From Macrostomum hystrix (lineage: Eukaryota; Platyhelminthes; Macrostomidae), in the NCBI GenBank assembly GCA_950097015.1, contig CATNEN010000007.1, positions 5,570,001 through 5,634,000 on the forward strand: a DNA stretch of 64,000 nucleotides. Direction: 5' to 3'. Made by a program: the position numbers and the translations under genes. The notes beneath the pieces are model-generated. The model did no database searches, was not told the origin of the DNA, and worked only from the letters and a program-made list of their open reading frames with translations. Below, piece after piece: positions 23,859 through 34,051 of the stretch (position 1 is its first letter; the number at the start of each line of letters is the position of its first letter).

Positions 23859-24591
23859 TGTTTGCGGAGTGGGTTTGGTGGGAATGACGCGGGCAATCTT
23901 TTCAGATCTAAGCTTCAAAAAAATTGGAAAACTCACACAGTTTCTGGTATTTATTTTAACTGTTCATACATATTTGTTACACATTTCATACACATTCCGA
24001 CTGTACAAATTTTATACAAATGTGATTTGCTTACGAGTAATACTGACGACATTAGGTAGGGTTTTCTTTTCTTTTCTTTAACCGAAAGAAAAAGGATTCG
24101 AACAAGTTATAGTCGCATAAGTACAAAGTTCATTGGAGTCGCGTACAATAGGTACTGATCAGCCCCTGTAAAGTCTGAAAGTCATGATTAATGATTTTAG
24201 AAATAGAACAATTAGCACGCGAATTCTAAAGCAAATTTCACTCAAGATGACAATAGGCAGGAATAGTGACAGGAACTTTAACTAACATATTAAAAGATCC
24301 CAAAAATCCCTAAGAAAGTCCTACTATTCTCAAAGAAGATCCCACTTATAACTAAAAAATATCCCACTATTCTCTAAGAGAATCCAACAATTTTCTATGA
24401 TCAAACTGTTCTCAAAGAAGAACTCTAAACCAATTCTAAAAACCATTCACCCCCAGCACTCGGATTCTCTGATACGCAGTGAGTGCATAGCTGAAACTTA
24501 CAGTTAAGAGATTCAACAGCTTGCACCCAAACCCTAACGCCCATTTTAACAACGGAAGCAGAGAGACTGTCAGCAATGTCCTTTGGCGCAA
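23859..24591. other. 3' flank of MFSD1
   Basis: The MFSD1 3' UTR should start at 24591 and run leftwards. A degenerate repeat with CTATTCTC and AGATCCCAC words lies at about 24290-24420. No clear AATAAA was identified on the minus strand near the stop. Confidence 0.4.
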
Positions 24592-27500
24592 TCAGTTGAT
24601 GCCGTGTCGCTGCGATGGGCGACATGTCAACAGCGGGGAGCGCTCGTCCGCGTCGTCCTCCACCGGCTTGAAGTCCACGCCAGGTGCAGCCGCGGCGCCA
24701 ACAGCGGGAGACTGGCCGGACTCGATGGAGGCGTGAGCGATGCCGTCCTCAACCAGCTGGTCCATGCGCTCCTGGCAAAGCTTCTCCTTGCGGCTCTGGT
24801 TCAGCTTGCGGCCCTGCGGATTAAGGAGTAAAAATTCAGGCGAGGATTCTGGCGAGGATTTACTTGAGGATTCAGGTGGGGATCGATTCAGGCTAGAATT
24901 TAGGTGAGGATTGATTCAGGCTAGGATTTAGGTGAGGATTGATTCAGGCTAGGATTTAGGTGAGGATTGATTCAGGCTAGGATTTAGGTGGGGATTGATT
25001 CAGGCTAGGATTTAGGTGAGGATTGATTCAGGCTAGGATTTAGGTGAGGATTGATTCAGGCTAGGATTTAGGTGAGGATTGATTCAGGCTAGGATTTAGG
25101 TGAGGATTGATTCAGGCTAGGATTTAGGTGAGGATTGATTCAGGCTAGGATTTAGGTGGGGATTGATTCAGGCTAGGATTTAGGTGAGGATTGATTCAGG
25201 CTAGGATTTAGGTGAGGATTGATTCAGGCTAGGATTTAGGTGAGGATTGATTCAGGCTAGGATTTAGGTGAGGATTGATTCAGGCTAGGATTTAGGTGGG
25301 GATTGATTCAGACTAGGATTTAGGTGGGGATTGATTCAGGCTAGGATTTAGGTGAGGATTGATTCAGGCTAGGATTTAGGTGAGGATTGATTCAGGCTAG
25401 GATTTAGGTGAGGATTGATTCAGGCTAGGATTTAGGTGAGGATTGATTCAGGCTAGGATTTAGGTGAGGATTGATTCAGGCTAGGATTTAGGTGAGGATT
25501 GATTCAGGCTAGGATTTAGGTGAGGATTGATTCAGGCTAGGATTTAGGTGGGGATTGATTCAGGCTAGGATTTAGGTGAGGATTGATTCAGGCTAGGAAT
25601 TAGGTGAGGATTGATTCAGGCTAGGATTTAGGTGGGGATTGATTCAGGCTAGGATTTAGGTGAGGATTGATTCAGGCTAGGATTTAGGTGAGGATTGATT
25701 CAGGCTAGGATTTAGGTGAGGATTGATTCAGGCTAGGATTTAGGCGTGGAGATTCAGGCGTGGAGATTCAGGCGTGGAGATTCGGGTGTGAGGATTTAGG
25801 TGATGATTCAGGTGAGGATTGATTCAGGCTAGAATTCAGGTTTAAATTCAGATGATGATTCAGGTGTGGATTCAGGTGAGGATTCAGGTGGGTCATAACT
25901 GATAATAAATAGCACGCACATTAGAAGTAATTTTATGAAAATTAATATGTGCATAAATCTATATCCTAATAGAGGCCAACTCACTCGTTTAAGATCCACT
26001 GCGTTCAACAAGACAGTCACAACAACCGCCGCAATCACATTGCCCAGTAGATAGAGCATCACCAGCTTCCAGCGATCCAGGATCTCATTGGGGTTGCTGC
26101 GGTTGCGGAAAATAAGGAGGCGTTTCATGAATTCAGCTACATGCTTCAACTGGGCAATGTCTCTAAATAAATATTTAGCCATAGATGGTTAGATAGGATA
26201 CTTCCAGTTGTATGCAAGAAACCGTAATTACGTAATTTATCTAAGGATAATGGAAAATCTTAATCCATAGATCTAGAGAATCTCAAACGCTTAGATCTAC
26301 AGAATCTCAAACGCTTAGATCTACAGAATCTCAAAGGCTTAGATCTACAGAATCTCAAATGCTTAGATCTACAGAATCTCAAAGGCTTAGATCTACAGAA
26401 TCTCAAACGCTTAGATCTACAGAATCTCAAAGGCTTAGATCTACAGAATCTCAAATGCTTAGATCTACAGAATCTCAAAGGCTTAGATCTACAGAATCTC
26501 AAACGCTTAGATCTACAGAATCTCAAATGCTTAGATCTACAGAATCTTAAAGGCTTAGATCTACAGAATCTCAAAGGCTTAGATCTACAGAATCTCAAAC
26601 GCTTAGATCTACAGAATCTCAAACGCTTAGATCTACAAAATCTTAAAGGCTTAGATCTACAGAATCTCAAACGCTTAGATCTACAAAATCTTAAAGGCTT
26701 AGATCTACAGAATCTCAAACGCTTAGATCTACAAAATCTTAAAGGCTTAGATCTACAGAATCTCAAACGCTTAGATCTACAGAATCTCAAACGCTTAGAT
26801 CTACAGAATCTTAAAGGCTTAGATCTACAGAATCTCAATCTGAAGATCTACAGAATCTCTATCTAAAGATCTACAGAATCTCTATCTAAAGATCTACAGA
26901 ATCTCTATCTAAAGATCTACATAATCTTAATCCATAGATAAACAGAATCCGAAGTCCCCAGATACCTACCTGGTGGTGCGGCTCAGAATGCGGCCCACAA
27001 CGACATTTGACACACCGATGCCAACCATTTGTATGCTAGTTGTGATGCCCAGTGCGGTGCCAAGCGTGGCTCGAGGCACCACCAGAGGCAGGGAGGGCCA
27101 CATGCTGGCCTGTATGAAAAGTTTTAAATATTTAAGCAATTTTTTGCTTGCTCATAGTAGTATTTAACGAACATGGAGTATAAAATATGGCACTAACCGC
27201 CGCAAACGAATAGGTCACACCGAGCCACAGGGTGCAGATGAGCGGGTAGACAGTGGTGAACGCTAGCAGGCCGAATACAGGAATGGTTAGCAGGGCACAC
27301 AGCAGGGCCAGGTAGCCGCGCTTGCCAATGATGTCCTGCAATAGAGGGGTGTTAGGTGTGATTGCCGCTATTTAAAATTACAATGGCGAAAGTTGCAATG
27401 GGATGAGTTGAAATGGGATGAGTTGAATGGGATGAGTTGAAATGGGATGAGTTGAATGGGATGAGTTGAATGGGATGAGTTGAAATGGGATGAGTTGAAA

Positions 27501-29507
27501 TGGGATGAGTTGAAATGGGATGAGTTGCAATGGGATGAGTTGAAATGGGATGAGTTGAAATGGGATGAGTTGCAATGGGATGAGTTGAAATGGGATGAGT
27601 TGCAATGGGATGAGTTGAAATGGGATGAGTGGTAATGGCATGAGTTGCAATGAGATGAGTTGAATGGGATGAGTTGCAATGGGATGAGTTGTAATGAGAT
27701 GAGTTGCAATGAGATGAGTTGCAATGAGATGAGTTGAATGGGATGAGTTGAAATGAGATGAGTTGCAATGGGATGAGTTGCAATGGGATGAGTTGCAATG
27801 GGATGAGTTGCAATGGGATGAGTTGCAATGGGATGAGTTGCAATGGGATGAGTTGCAATGGGATGAGTTGCAATGGGATGAGTTGTAATGAGATGAGTTG
27901 CAATGAGATGAGTTGCAATGAGATGAGTTGCAATGGGATGAGTTGCAATGAGATGAGTTGAATGGGATGAGTTGAAATGGGATGAGTTGAAATGAGATGA
28001 GTTGCAATGGGATGAGTTGAAATGAGATGAGTTGAAATGGGATGAGTTGAAATGAGATGAGTTGCAATGGGATGAGTTGAAATGAGATGAGTTGAAATGG
28101 GATGAGTTGAAATGGGATGAGTTGCAATGGGATGAGTTGCAATGGGATGAGTTGCAATGAGATGAGTTGCAATGGGATGAGTTGAAATGGGATGAGTTGC
28201 AATGGGATGAGTTGCAATGGGATGAGTTGCAATGAGATGAGTTGCAATGTGATGAGTGTCAATGGGATGAGGTTTAATGAGATGAGTTGCAATGGGATGA
28301 GTGTCAATGGGATGAGTTGCAATGGGATGAGTTGAAATGGGATGAGTTGTAATGGAATGAGTTGTAATGGGATGAGTTGTAATGACATGAGTAGCAATGA
28401 AGATAGGACCAATCAGCTGCCAAATTAGACTCACAATGAGCCCGCCGAGGAACGGGCTCAGCAGCATGGACACGTCGTACACAGCACCAGTGATGTAGGA
28501 GGACACCTTGTCGCCCAGTGTGTACTTATCGTTGATAAACTTGCTGGCGTCGGCAACAAAGGGGAAAACCCCGTTATAGTAGAACATGATTGACAGCACC
28601 AGCAGCCAGAACTGCAGGCTGAACTGGCCCAGATCCTTGAGCTGCACGCGCCGGCTCTCCTGCCGCAGTTCCTCTGACAGGCCCAGCTTCTTGACGCCGT
28701 AGTTGTCCAGGGCGCAGACAAAGCCGGCGGACACGAAGCCGAGGAGGCAAAGGCCGACGCCGAACCACAATGTCCACTCCAGCCCGATGAAGTCGCGAAT
28801 GTTCTCGGTCAGGAAGAAGTTGAGCACGGAGCCGCAGCGGCTGAACGCCAGGACGCAGCCAAACGCCAGGGCCAGCTCCTTGCGATTGAACCAGAAGGCC
28901 ACCAGGCGGTTCTGCACGACAGTCAGCGAGCCGTTGCCAGCGCCGAACAGCAGGCGGCCCAGCAGCATGATGGGCAGCAGGTAGTCGGTGCCGCGCAGCC
29001 TGGCTCCGGCGGCGAATGTCGAGGAGCCGACCAGGCACAGCAGGGAGAAGGCGATGACACCGGCCCGGTTGCCCAGCTTGTCCACCAGGAAGCCGGAGAA
29101 GAACACCACAACGGCGTTGGTCCAGGCGTAGACAGCGTACAGCAGGTTGTAGCTCTCCTCGGACATGCCGAGGCAGTCCCGACAGCAGGTGGAGTCGATG
29201 CGCTGTGTCAGGCCCAGCGACGGCGAGGTGAGCGAATCATTAGCGCCGCTGCAGTTGTTAATCTGATTTGTGGGATGCGTGGAAACAGATTAAGGATCGG
29301 GGCGCGAAATGGATTTGATTTGGATCTGAGCTTCAGAATATGACATGCAAGATATGAACTCATATAACAAGTGAGTAGACTTACCCCAGTGAAGGCTGAC
29401 TGAAGAACGCTGGGCATATCAAAGCAAAAATAAGAGCCGAATGTAAGCAAGCAGGTGAACACCAGCACCGTGAAGCGAAACTTCGGCTTCTCAGGATCCC
29501 ACGCCAT
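24592..29507 (-). CDS. MFSD1: MFSD1-like lysosomal major facilitator superfamily transporter, six exons, about 520 aa
   Basis: Twelve-helix MFS membrane protein; MFSD1 in other animals is a lysosomal dipeptide-type transporter working with GLMP. Exons (minus strand): 29507-29385, 29262-28435, 27335-27198, 27109-26970, 26096-25985, 24813-24592. All junctions use GT..AG with GTAAGT, GTGAGT, GTTAGT, GTAGGT and GTGAGT donors, and frames join exactly. Family matches include LTFGSYFCFDMPSVLQ (TM1), GRLLFGAGNGSLTVVQN (TM4 area), KELALAFG, YYNGVFPFVADASKF, and LGTALGITTSIQMVGIG. Possible N-glycosylation at NCS and NDS at the start of exon 2. The C-terminus has ERSPLL, an acidic dileucine [DE]xxxL[LI] motif fitting lysosomal sorting. 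Introns 2, 4 and 5 are filled by three unrelated minisatellites. The start is the ATG 3 bases after a splice acceptor-like TTTGCAG; an in-frame ATG 14 codons further upstream would lie before that acceptor. Confidence 0.92.
24840..25870. repeat. 28-bp minisatellite in the last MFSD1 intron, about 33 copies
   Basis: Units contain GGATTGATTCAGGCTAGG and ATTTAGGTGA. Very homogeneous; the main variant is GGTGGGG for GGTGAGG. Edge copies at 25741-25870 shorten to GGCGTGGAGATTCA. It occupies nearly all of the intron 24814-25984. Confidence 0.97.
26268..26925. repeat. 24-bp minisatellite in an MFSD1 intron, about 27 copies
   Basis: Units contain GCTTAGATCTACAGAATCTC, each with the palindrome AGATCT. 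Variants AAACGC, AAAGGC and AAATGC alternate; copies 26630-26740 share ACAAAATCTTAAAGG in a two-unit pattern. The period is a multiple of three, giving an artefactual RFCRSKPL frame of 192 codons. Confidence 0.97.
27378..28395. repeat. 15-bp minisatellite in MFSD1 intron 2, about 68 copies
   Basis: Unit GGGATGAGTTGCAAT with AAAT, TAAT, AATG and GAGATG variants. It fills intron 2 (27336-28434). Because the exon frame stays open across the donor, a conceptual 604-codon frame runs from exon 2 into the array (HPIATHPISTHP); that part is intronic, since the GTGAGT donor at 28434 and the acceptor at 27336 restore the MFSD1 alignment. Confidence 0.97.
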
Positions 29508-29538
29508 TGGCTGCAAATTATGTAGCGTTCGGTTAGCA
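29505..29538 (-). promoter_or_regulatory. Branch point and splice acceptor just upstream of the MFSD1 ATG
   Basis: Minus-strand TGCTAAC (29538-29532) is followed about 20 bases later by TTTGCAG ending at 29511, then CCA and the ATG at 29507. This is a good 3' splice site with only 3 bases before the start codon. It could be the acceptor of a 5' UTR intron or a spliced-leader trans-splice site; no matching donor can be assigned. Confidence 0.5.
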
Positions 29539-29577
29539 ATCGTTGCCAATCAACTGTATATTAATAATTACAGTACA

Positions 29578-30075
29578 TTAGGAGTGGGGTGGGTGTTTTT
29601 TTGGATTGACTATACAATGTACTTAAGGAGTGGGGTGGGTGCGTAACTATATTGGCTAGACAATGTACATAAGGACTGGCCTTTGGTGGGTGCGAAACTG
29701 GATTAGCCAGACAATCTATGTAAGGAGTGGGGTGAGTGCGTAATTGGATTGGCCAGACAATGTACATAAGGAGTGGGGTGGGTGCGAAACTGGATTAGCC
29801 AGACAATCTACGTAAGGAGTGGGGTGCGGGCGTAACTGGATTGGCCAGACAATCTACGTAAGGAGTGGGGTGGGTGCGAAACTGGATTAGCCAGACAATC
29901 TACGTAAGGAGTGGGGTGGGGGCGTAACTGGATTGGCCAGACAATCTACGTAAGGAGTGGGGTGGTGCGTAACTGGATTGGCCAGACAATCTACGTAAGG
30001 AGTGGGGTGGGGGCGTAACTGGATTGGCCAGACAATCTACGTAAGGAGTGGGTGGGTGCGTAACTGGATTGGCTA
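29578..30075. repeat. 46-bp minisatellite upstream of MFSD1, about 10 copies
   Basis: Units contain AAGGAGTGGGGTGGGTGCG and GGATTGGCCAGACAATCTAC. Length varies between 44 and 48 bp. It lies between the MFSD1 start and the RFC5 3' end. Confidence 0.94.
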
Positions 30076-30360
30076 AATAACTAAAAATTACGATCGATAA
30101 GATTAAGTATAACATAAACTTTATTGAAAAAATTAATTACAATTTTTTCAAACCAATCGAACTATTTCATTCATTTATTGTGAAGAACAAAGACTAATTA
30201 AGCAACACTGGCCACAGTTGAAAACTGCACCAGGTACAAGGAACAGAAAATGCAATACAACAAATGAAGATTTAACCGACTCCTGGTTATTCTGAGCCGA
30301 TGTACAAAAATATTTTCCAACGCGTTGATCAATATGTAGCTGTGGAAATGAGAATTTTGA
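30076..30360. other. AT-rich spacer between two arrays
   Basis: On the minus strand an AATAAA signal lies at 30125-30120, the first good one downstream of the RFC5 stop; if used, the RFC5 3' UTR would be about 750 bp and include the next array. That is inference. Confidence 0.3.
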
Positions 30361-30364
30361 GTAA

Positions 30365-30785
30365 GGAAACCTGGGGATGGGAATCCGAGGGAGGACTGGT
30401 CGTGGGAATCTGAATGTGTGATTCCGGAGGTGGGAATCGGAATGTGGGAAACTGGAGGTGGGAATCTGAATGTGTGATTCCGGAGGTGGGAATAGGAATG
30501 TGGGAAACTGTTGGTGGGAATCTGAATGTGTGATTCCGGAGGTGGGGATAAAAATGTGAGATTCTGGAGGTGGGAATAGGAATGTGGGAAACTGTTGGTG
30601 GGAATCTGAATGTGTGATTCCGGAGGTGGGAATAGGAATGTGGGAAACTGGAGGTGGGAATCTGAATGTGTGATTCCGGAGGTGGGAATAGGAATGTGGG
30701 AAACTGTTGGTGGGAATCTGAATGTGTGATTCCGGAGGTGGGGATAAAAATGTGAGATTCTGGAGGTGGGAATCTGAATCTGAGT
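30365..30785. repeat. 28-bp minisatellite with 56-bp dimeric higher order
   Basis: Two 28-bp half-units alternate: one with GGTGGGAATCTGAATGTGTG and ATTCCGGA, the other with GGTGGGAATAGGAATGTGGG and AAACTG. A third variant with GGTGGGGATAAAAATGTGAG appears twice (about 30540 and 30740). It lies about 90 bp past the RFC5 stop, possibly in its 3' UTR. Confidence 0.93.
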
Positions 30786-30871
30786 TAACTGAGTTACATT
30801 ATTTTTTGAGGAATAAAAAGCACTGAGAACTTGTGGGCTTAAACAATTCCGAAAAATATGAAAAAATCCCA

Positions 30872-32414
30872 TCACTCGGCGGCCTCTCGGTCCAGCTTCT
30901 CCTTCTCCATCAGCAATAGCTCGCGGGCCTCCATGGCGGCACCGATCAGGGCGCTGAGCTGCAGCCGGTCCGAAGCTCCCGCGCACAGCCGCTCCTCGAT
31001 GTCCGCCAGGCGAATGTAAAAGTGCGCCCGGACCGAAGCCGGGAAATCAACCCGGCCTGCGGGATTAAAATAGGTTAAGGAAAAATCTTGGCTTGGGGGT
31101 TTTTTATGCAATTTACGCCCTTGAGGGCCAACCTCCAAGGCACAGTGCCTAACGATGAGAAAGACAGCGTGAGCCTGCGCACACACCACACACCTGTGTG
31201 AGTGTGCCTGCATAAAATATATGTGTGCGTGTGTGCTCAGGAGTCAGCGAAATGGGCAGAATTGCCTTCCCGCTGGCTGCGGGTCTAGTGTCACCAAATG
31301 ATGTGCCATTGCCCACAGCCTTCCTGCGATAGATATTTTTATTAAAATCAGGACAGGCTATTTCTCATTGGTTCAGTTCATCCAGCTGTAAACCATGCAA
31401 CGGTAATAGCTGGGGTATAAATTTGGATGGGATTGTGGCGGCCCCCACTGTCCACGGACTGAGCATCTGTACACAACCATTTGCAAGCAATAGCTGCAGC
31501 TGCGTCACTGGCTCAGTCCAGCCAATCAACGCACCCAGTAGGTCGTGCAGTTCGGTGACAACATCCACCAGGGCCACGCCGCGATCGGCGCACAGATCCC
31601 GGATGGCGGCGTGAGCAGCCGGGGCCTCCTCGTTCATGAGGCACTGCAGAACGCGCTTGATATCGGCCGGGGCCGGGTGGCCCACGCAGGCATAGACGGC
31701 GGCCTCGTCCACCCCGGCGGGGAAGGCCAGGGCAGTGCTCTGCAGGATATTCAAAGCTCGGCGCATGTCGCCGCCCGACAGTCGAACCAGAGCCCGACAG
31801 CCGGCTTCGTCCAGGTCGGCGCCTTCGGCTTTGGCGATGTCGCGCACTCGGGCGGCCACGCAATCGGACGGCAGCGGAGCGAAGCGGAATCTGGTGCAGC
31901 GGGACTGCAGCGCCGGGATGATCTTGGACAGGTAGTTGCACACCAGGCAGAAGCGAACGTTGGCCGTGAATTTCTCCATGATGCGTCGCAGTGCGTTCTG
32001 CGCGTCTTTGGTCATGGCATCGGCCTCGTCCAGGATGACCAGCTTGAAGCCGGCGTTGAACACAGTCCGGGTGCTGGCGAAGGTGAGAATTTCGTTGCGG
32101 ACAACGTTGATGCCGCGCTCGTCCGATGCGTTTAAATCCAGCACCATTGTGGGAAACTCGCGCTTTGAATAGATCTGGCCAGCGATGGCCAAGATAGTGC
32201 TGGTCTTGCCAACACCGGCTGGACCATAGAACAGCAGGTGGGGCAGGCGACCCTCGGCCAGGAAGCGCTGAATAGTGGACACAATGTCTCTGTGGGACAT
32301 GAGATCGTCCAACTGCTTTGGTCTGTACTTTTCTATCCAGGGCAGGTTGCCACTGTTGGCTGCCGCATCGGCTATGCGGGAAGCTGTCGTTGAGCTGTCA
32401 GTTTTCTCAGGCAT
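30872..32414 (-). CDS. RFC5: Replication factor C subunit 5 (clamp-loader ATPase), two exons, 354 aa
   Basis: Small clamp-loader subunit of the nuclear RFC complex that loads PCNA at primer-template junctions, and of the alternative RFC-like loaders. Exon 1 is 32414-31535 and exon 2 is 31056-30872 (donor GTGCGT, acceptor CCCGCAG). The join reads HDLLGRVDFPASV, matching the family across the junction. Exon 1 has NLPWIEKYRPKQLDDL (RFC box II), Walker A GPAGVGKT (64-71), Walker B LDEAD (128-132), the arginine-finger SRC (171-173) and SGGDMRRALNILQST (sensor 2). Exon 2 carries the C-terminal collar (SVRAHFYIRLADIEERL) and ends EKLDREAAE. Length is near that of the animal protein (about 340). The ATG is preceded by GCCGCC. 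The intron (31057-31534) contains a SINE on the opposite strand. MFSD1 follows on the same strand about 1.4 kb downstream. Confidence 0.97.
31105..31345 (+). mobile_element. SINE family A, head-less copy inside the RFC5 intron
   Basis: Shares ATTTACGCCCTT, GGCCAACC, GATGAGAAAG, CTCAGGAGTCAGC and AATGATGTGCCATTGCC with the intact copy at 49519-49847, but starts after the tRNA head, so it is 5' truncated. The 3' end reaches an ATT-rich tail. It is antisense to RFC5 and lies between the acceptor and donor, so it should be spliced out. Confidence 0.88.
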
Positions 32415-34051
32415 GGCGGCTATTCAGAGACTCGCGATGATCTAGAGAGGCCAATATAGAAGCCAAAGATCTCAATATAAACACCCAGATATGTTTGTTG
32501 ATGCAAAAAATTATAGATAAATGAACATATTAAGGTGCATCTTGATGGAATACAGTGGCCAATGGATATGTGGTCCTGTCCTCTAGCAAAGTCTGTTGAA
32601 TTGTGTGATTACAATTGCAACATTTATTGACCATAACCACCAAAAGTTAGACTGCTTCATCATAGACTCCGATACTGAAACCCTATGTGCTTCTTAAAAA
32701 GTTTTACTCTTTGTCTTGCCTGGTCATATTGATGTTCATCTTAAATGCACAGAATATGCTGTTTTAGCTTAACTGTTTACATAAGCCATCTGCTTACAAT
32801 AATTACAATTTATCATACATAGGTTACTGTTAAGCAGATTTACTGTTGAAGTATTTAAATTTACAATGCAACGAGTCAAAACTATGATGTGTCTTTGTGA
32901 TTTCCATGTCATTTTGACAGGTAATAATAAGAATAAGATTATAAGAAAGTATTAGCTCAGTGGTAGCATATCAAATGGGGTAGCCAAGGGAGGCCTTAGT
33001 ACTCAGTCCACTATTAATCCCTAGTCAAAACTTTTAGCAGTTTTTTGTGGCTCAGCTTTGGATTCTTATATTCTTACAAAAATACATATTATAACAAATT
33101 TATGCTTAGATAAAAGCTCATGTCCAATGTCTATGTTATGATGATAATGTTTAGGCAGTGGCTTAGTGCCAATAATTGGCCTTTATAAAAGAATTGTTTA
33201 ACCAAAATAAAAAAATCACATTTGAAATTGCACATCCTTATCATGGAATATTGGAAAACAATGAAATGAACAAAGAACAACAAACATCAATAAGTGAATA
33301 TGGTCATTTGGTCAGTCATTTAGAAAAAATCACAAGAAAAATCAATGGCTGACCAGCCATGTCATAGAAATATTAGTAGTTAGGAGAATCAAAATGCACT
33401 TCTATATTTTGCGCCTGCCAGCTTATCCCCAGCACACAAAGCCCCCATATGTCTATGGGACTTAAATTAATCTCCCCCAATGGCCCAAATCAACGTCAGC
33501 ACTTAAAACCTTGCAAAGCTACATCAGCCTATGTTTGTGACCCTTGCCATGTCATATTACATATCACTGTGGTCACACAATTTTGAAAAATAATTCTGCA
33601 AAACAAAGTAAAACATTGCCAAAAATAGCAACTACATATAGGGCTCCAACTGCTTGCTAGTTGACACTGGGGTGATAGGCCAAGCAGATATTTTTAAAAG
33701 TCATATCTAGTTTCTATACTATACTAGAAATTTCCAAATTAGAAAATTGTTCGGAATCGGACTCCCTCACAAGCATGCAGGCTCAATGCTCATGCTCAAT
33801 AGATTTCCTAGTGACTGCATAGACCCATACTCACATTACATGATCTACAATAATAGGATCTAGTTAAAGAATCTAGTTAATGATGGAAAATGCATATATT
33901 ATTGCAAATTAGGCCTTACATCACAATGTGTGAATATTATTTTAATTTAGAGAATAGGCCTACCATTTTTGCTCTAAACTCATACAATCCATAGCCTTAT
34001 ATAGGCATACCATTTTTGAAAAGATGGAAATCTAAATATTTAAATAAATTA
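32415..34051. other. RFC5 upstream region and AT-rich intergenic DNA
   Basis: The RFC5 promoter should lie at the left end; no clear TATA box was seen. The remaining 1.6 kb is AT-rich with many stops in all frames. The words CATGCTCA and TTTGACACTTAG-like runs do not form repeats. No gene recognised. Confidence 0.45.

Noticed and set aside
27352-29166. 604-codon open frame continuing from MFSD1 exon 2 into HPIATHPIS repeats
   Set aside because: The GTGAGT donor at 28434 and acceptor at 27336 restore the MFSD1 alignment; the repeat part is an intron that happens to lack stops.
30198-30986. 262-codon minus-strand frame downstream of and overlapping RFC5 exon 2
   Set aside because: Shifted frame of RFC5 exon 2 followed by the 28-bp array.
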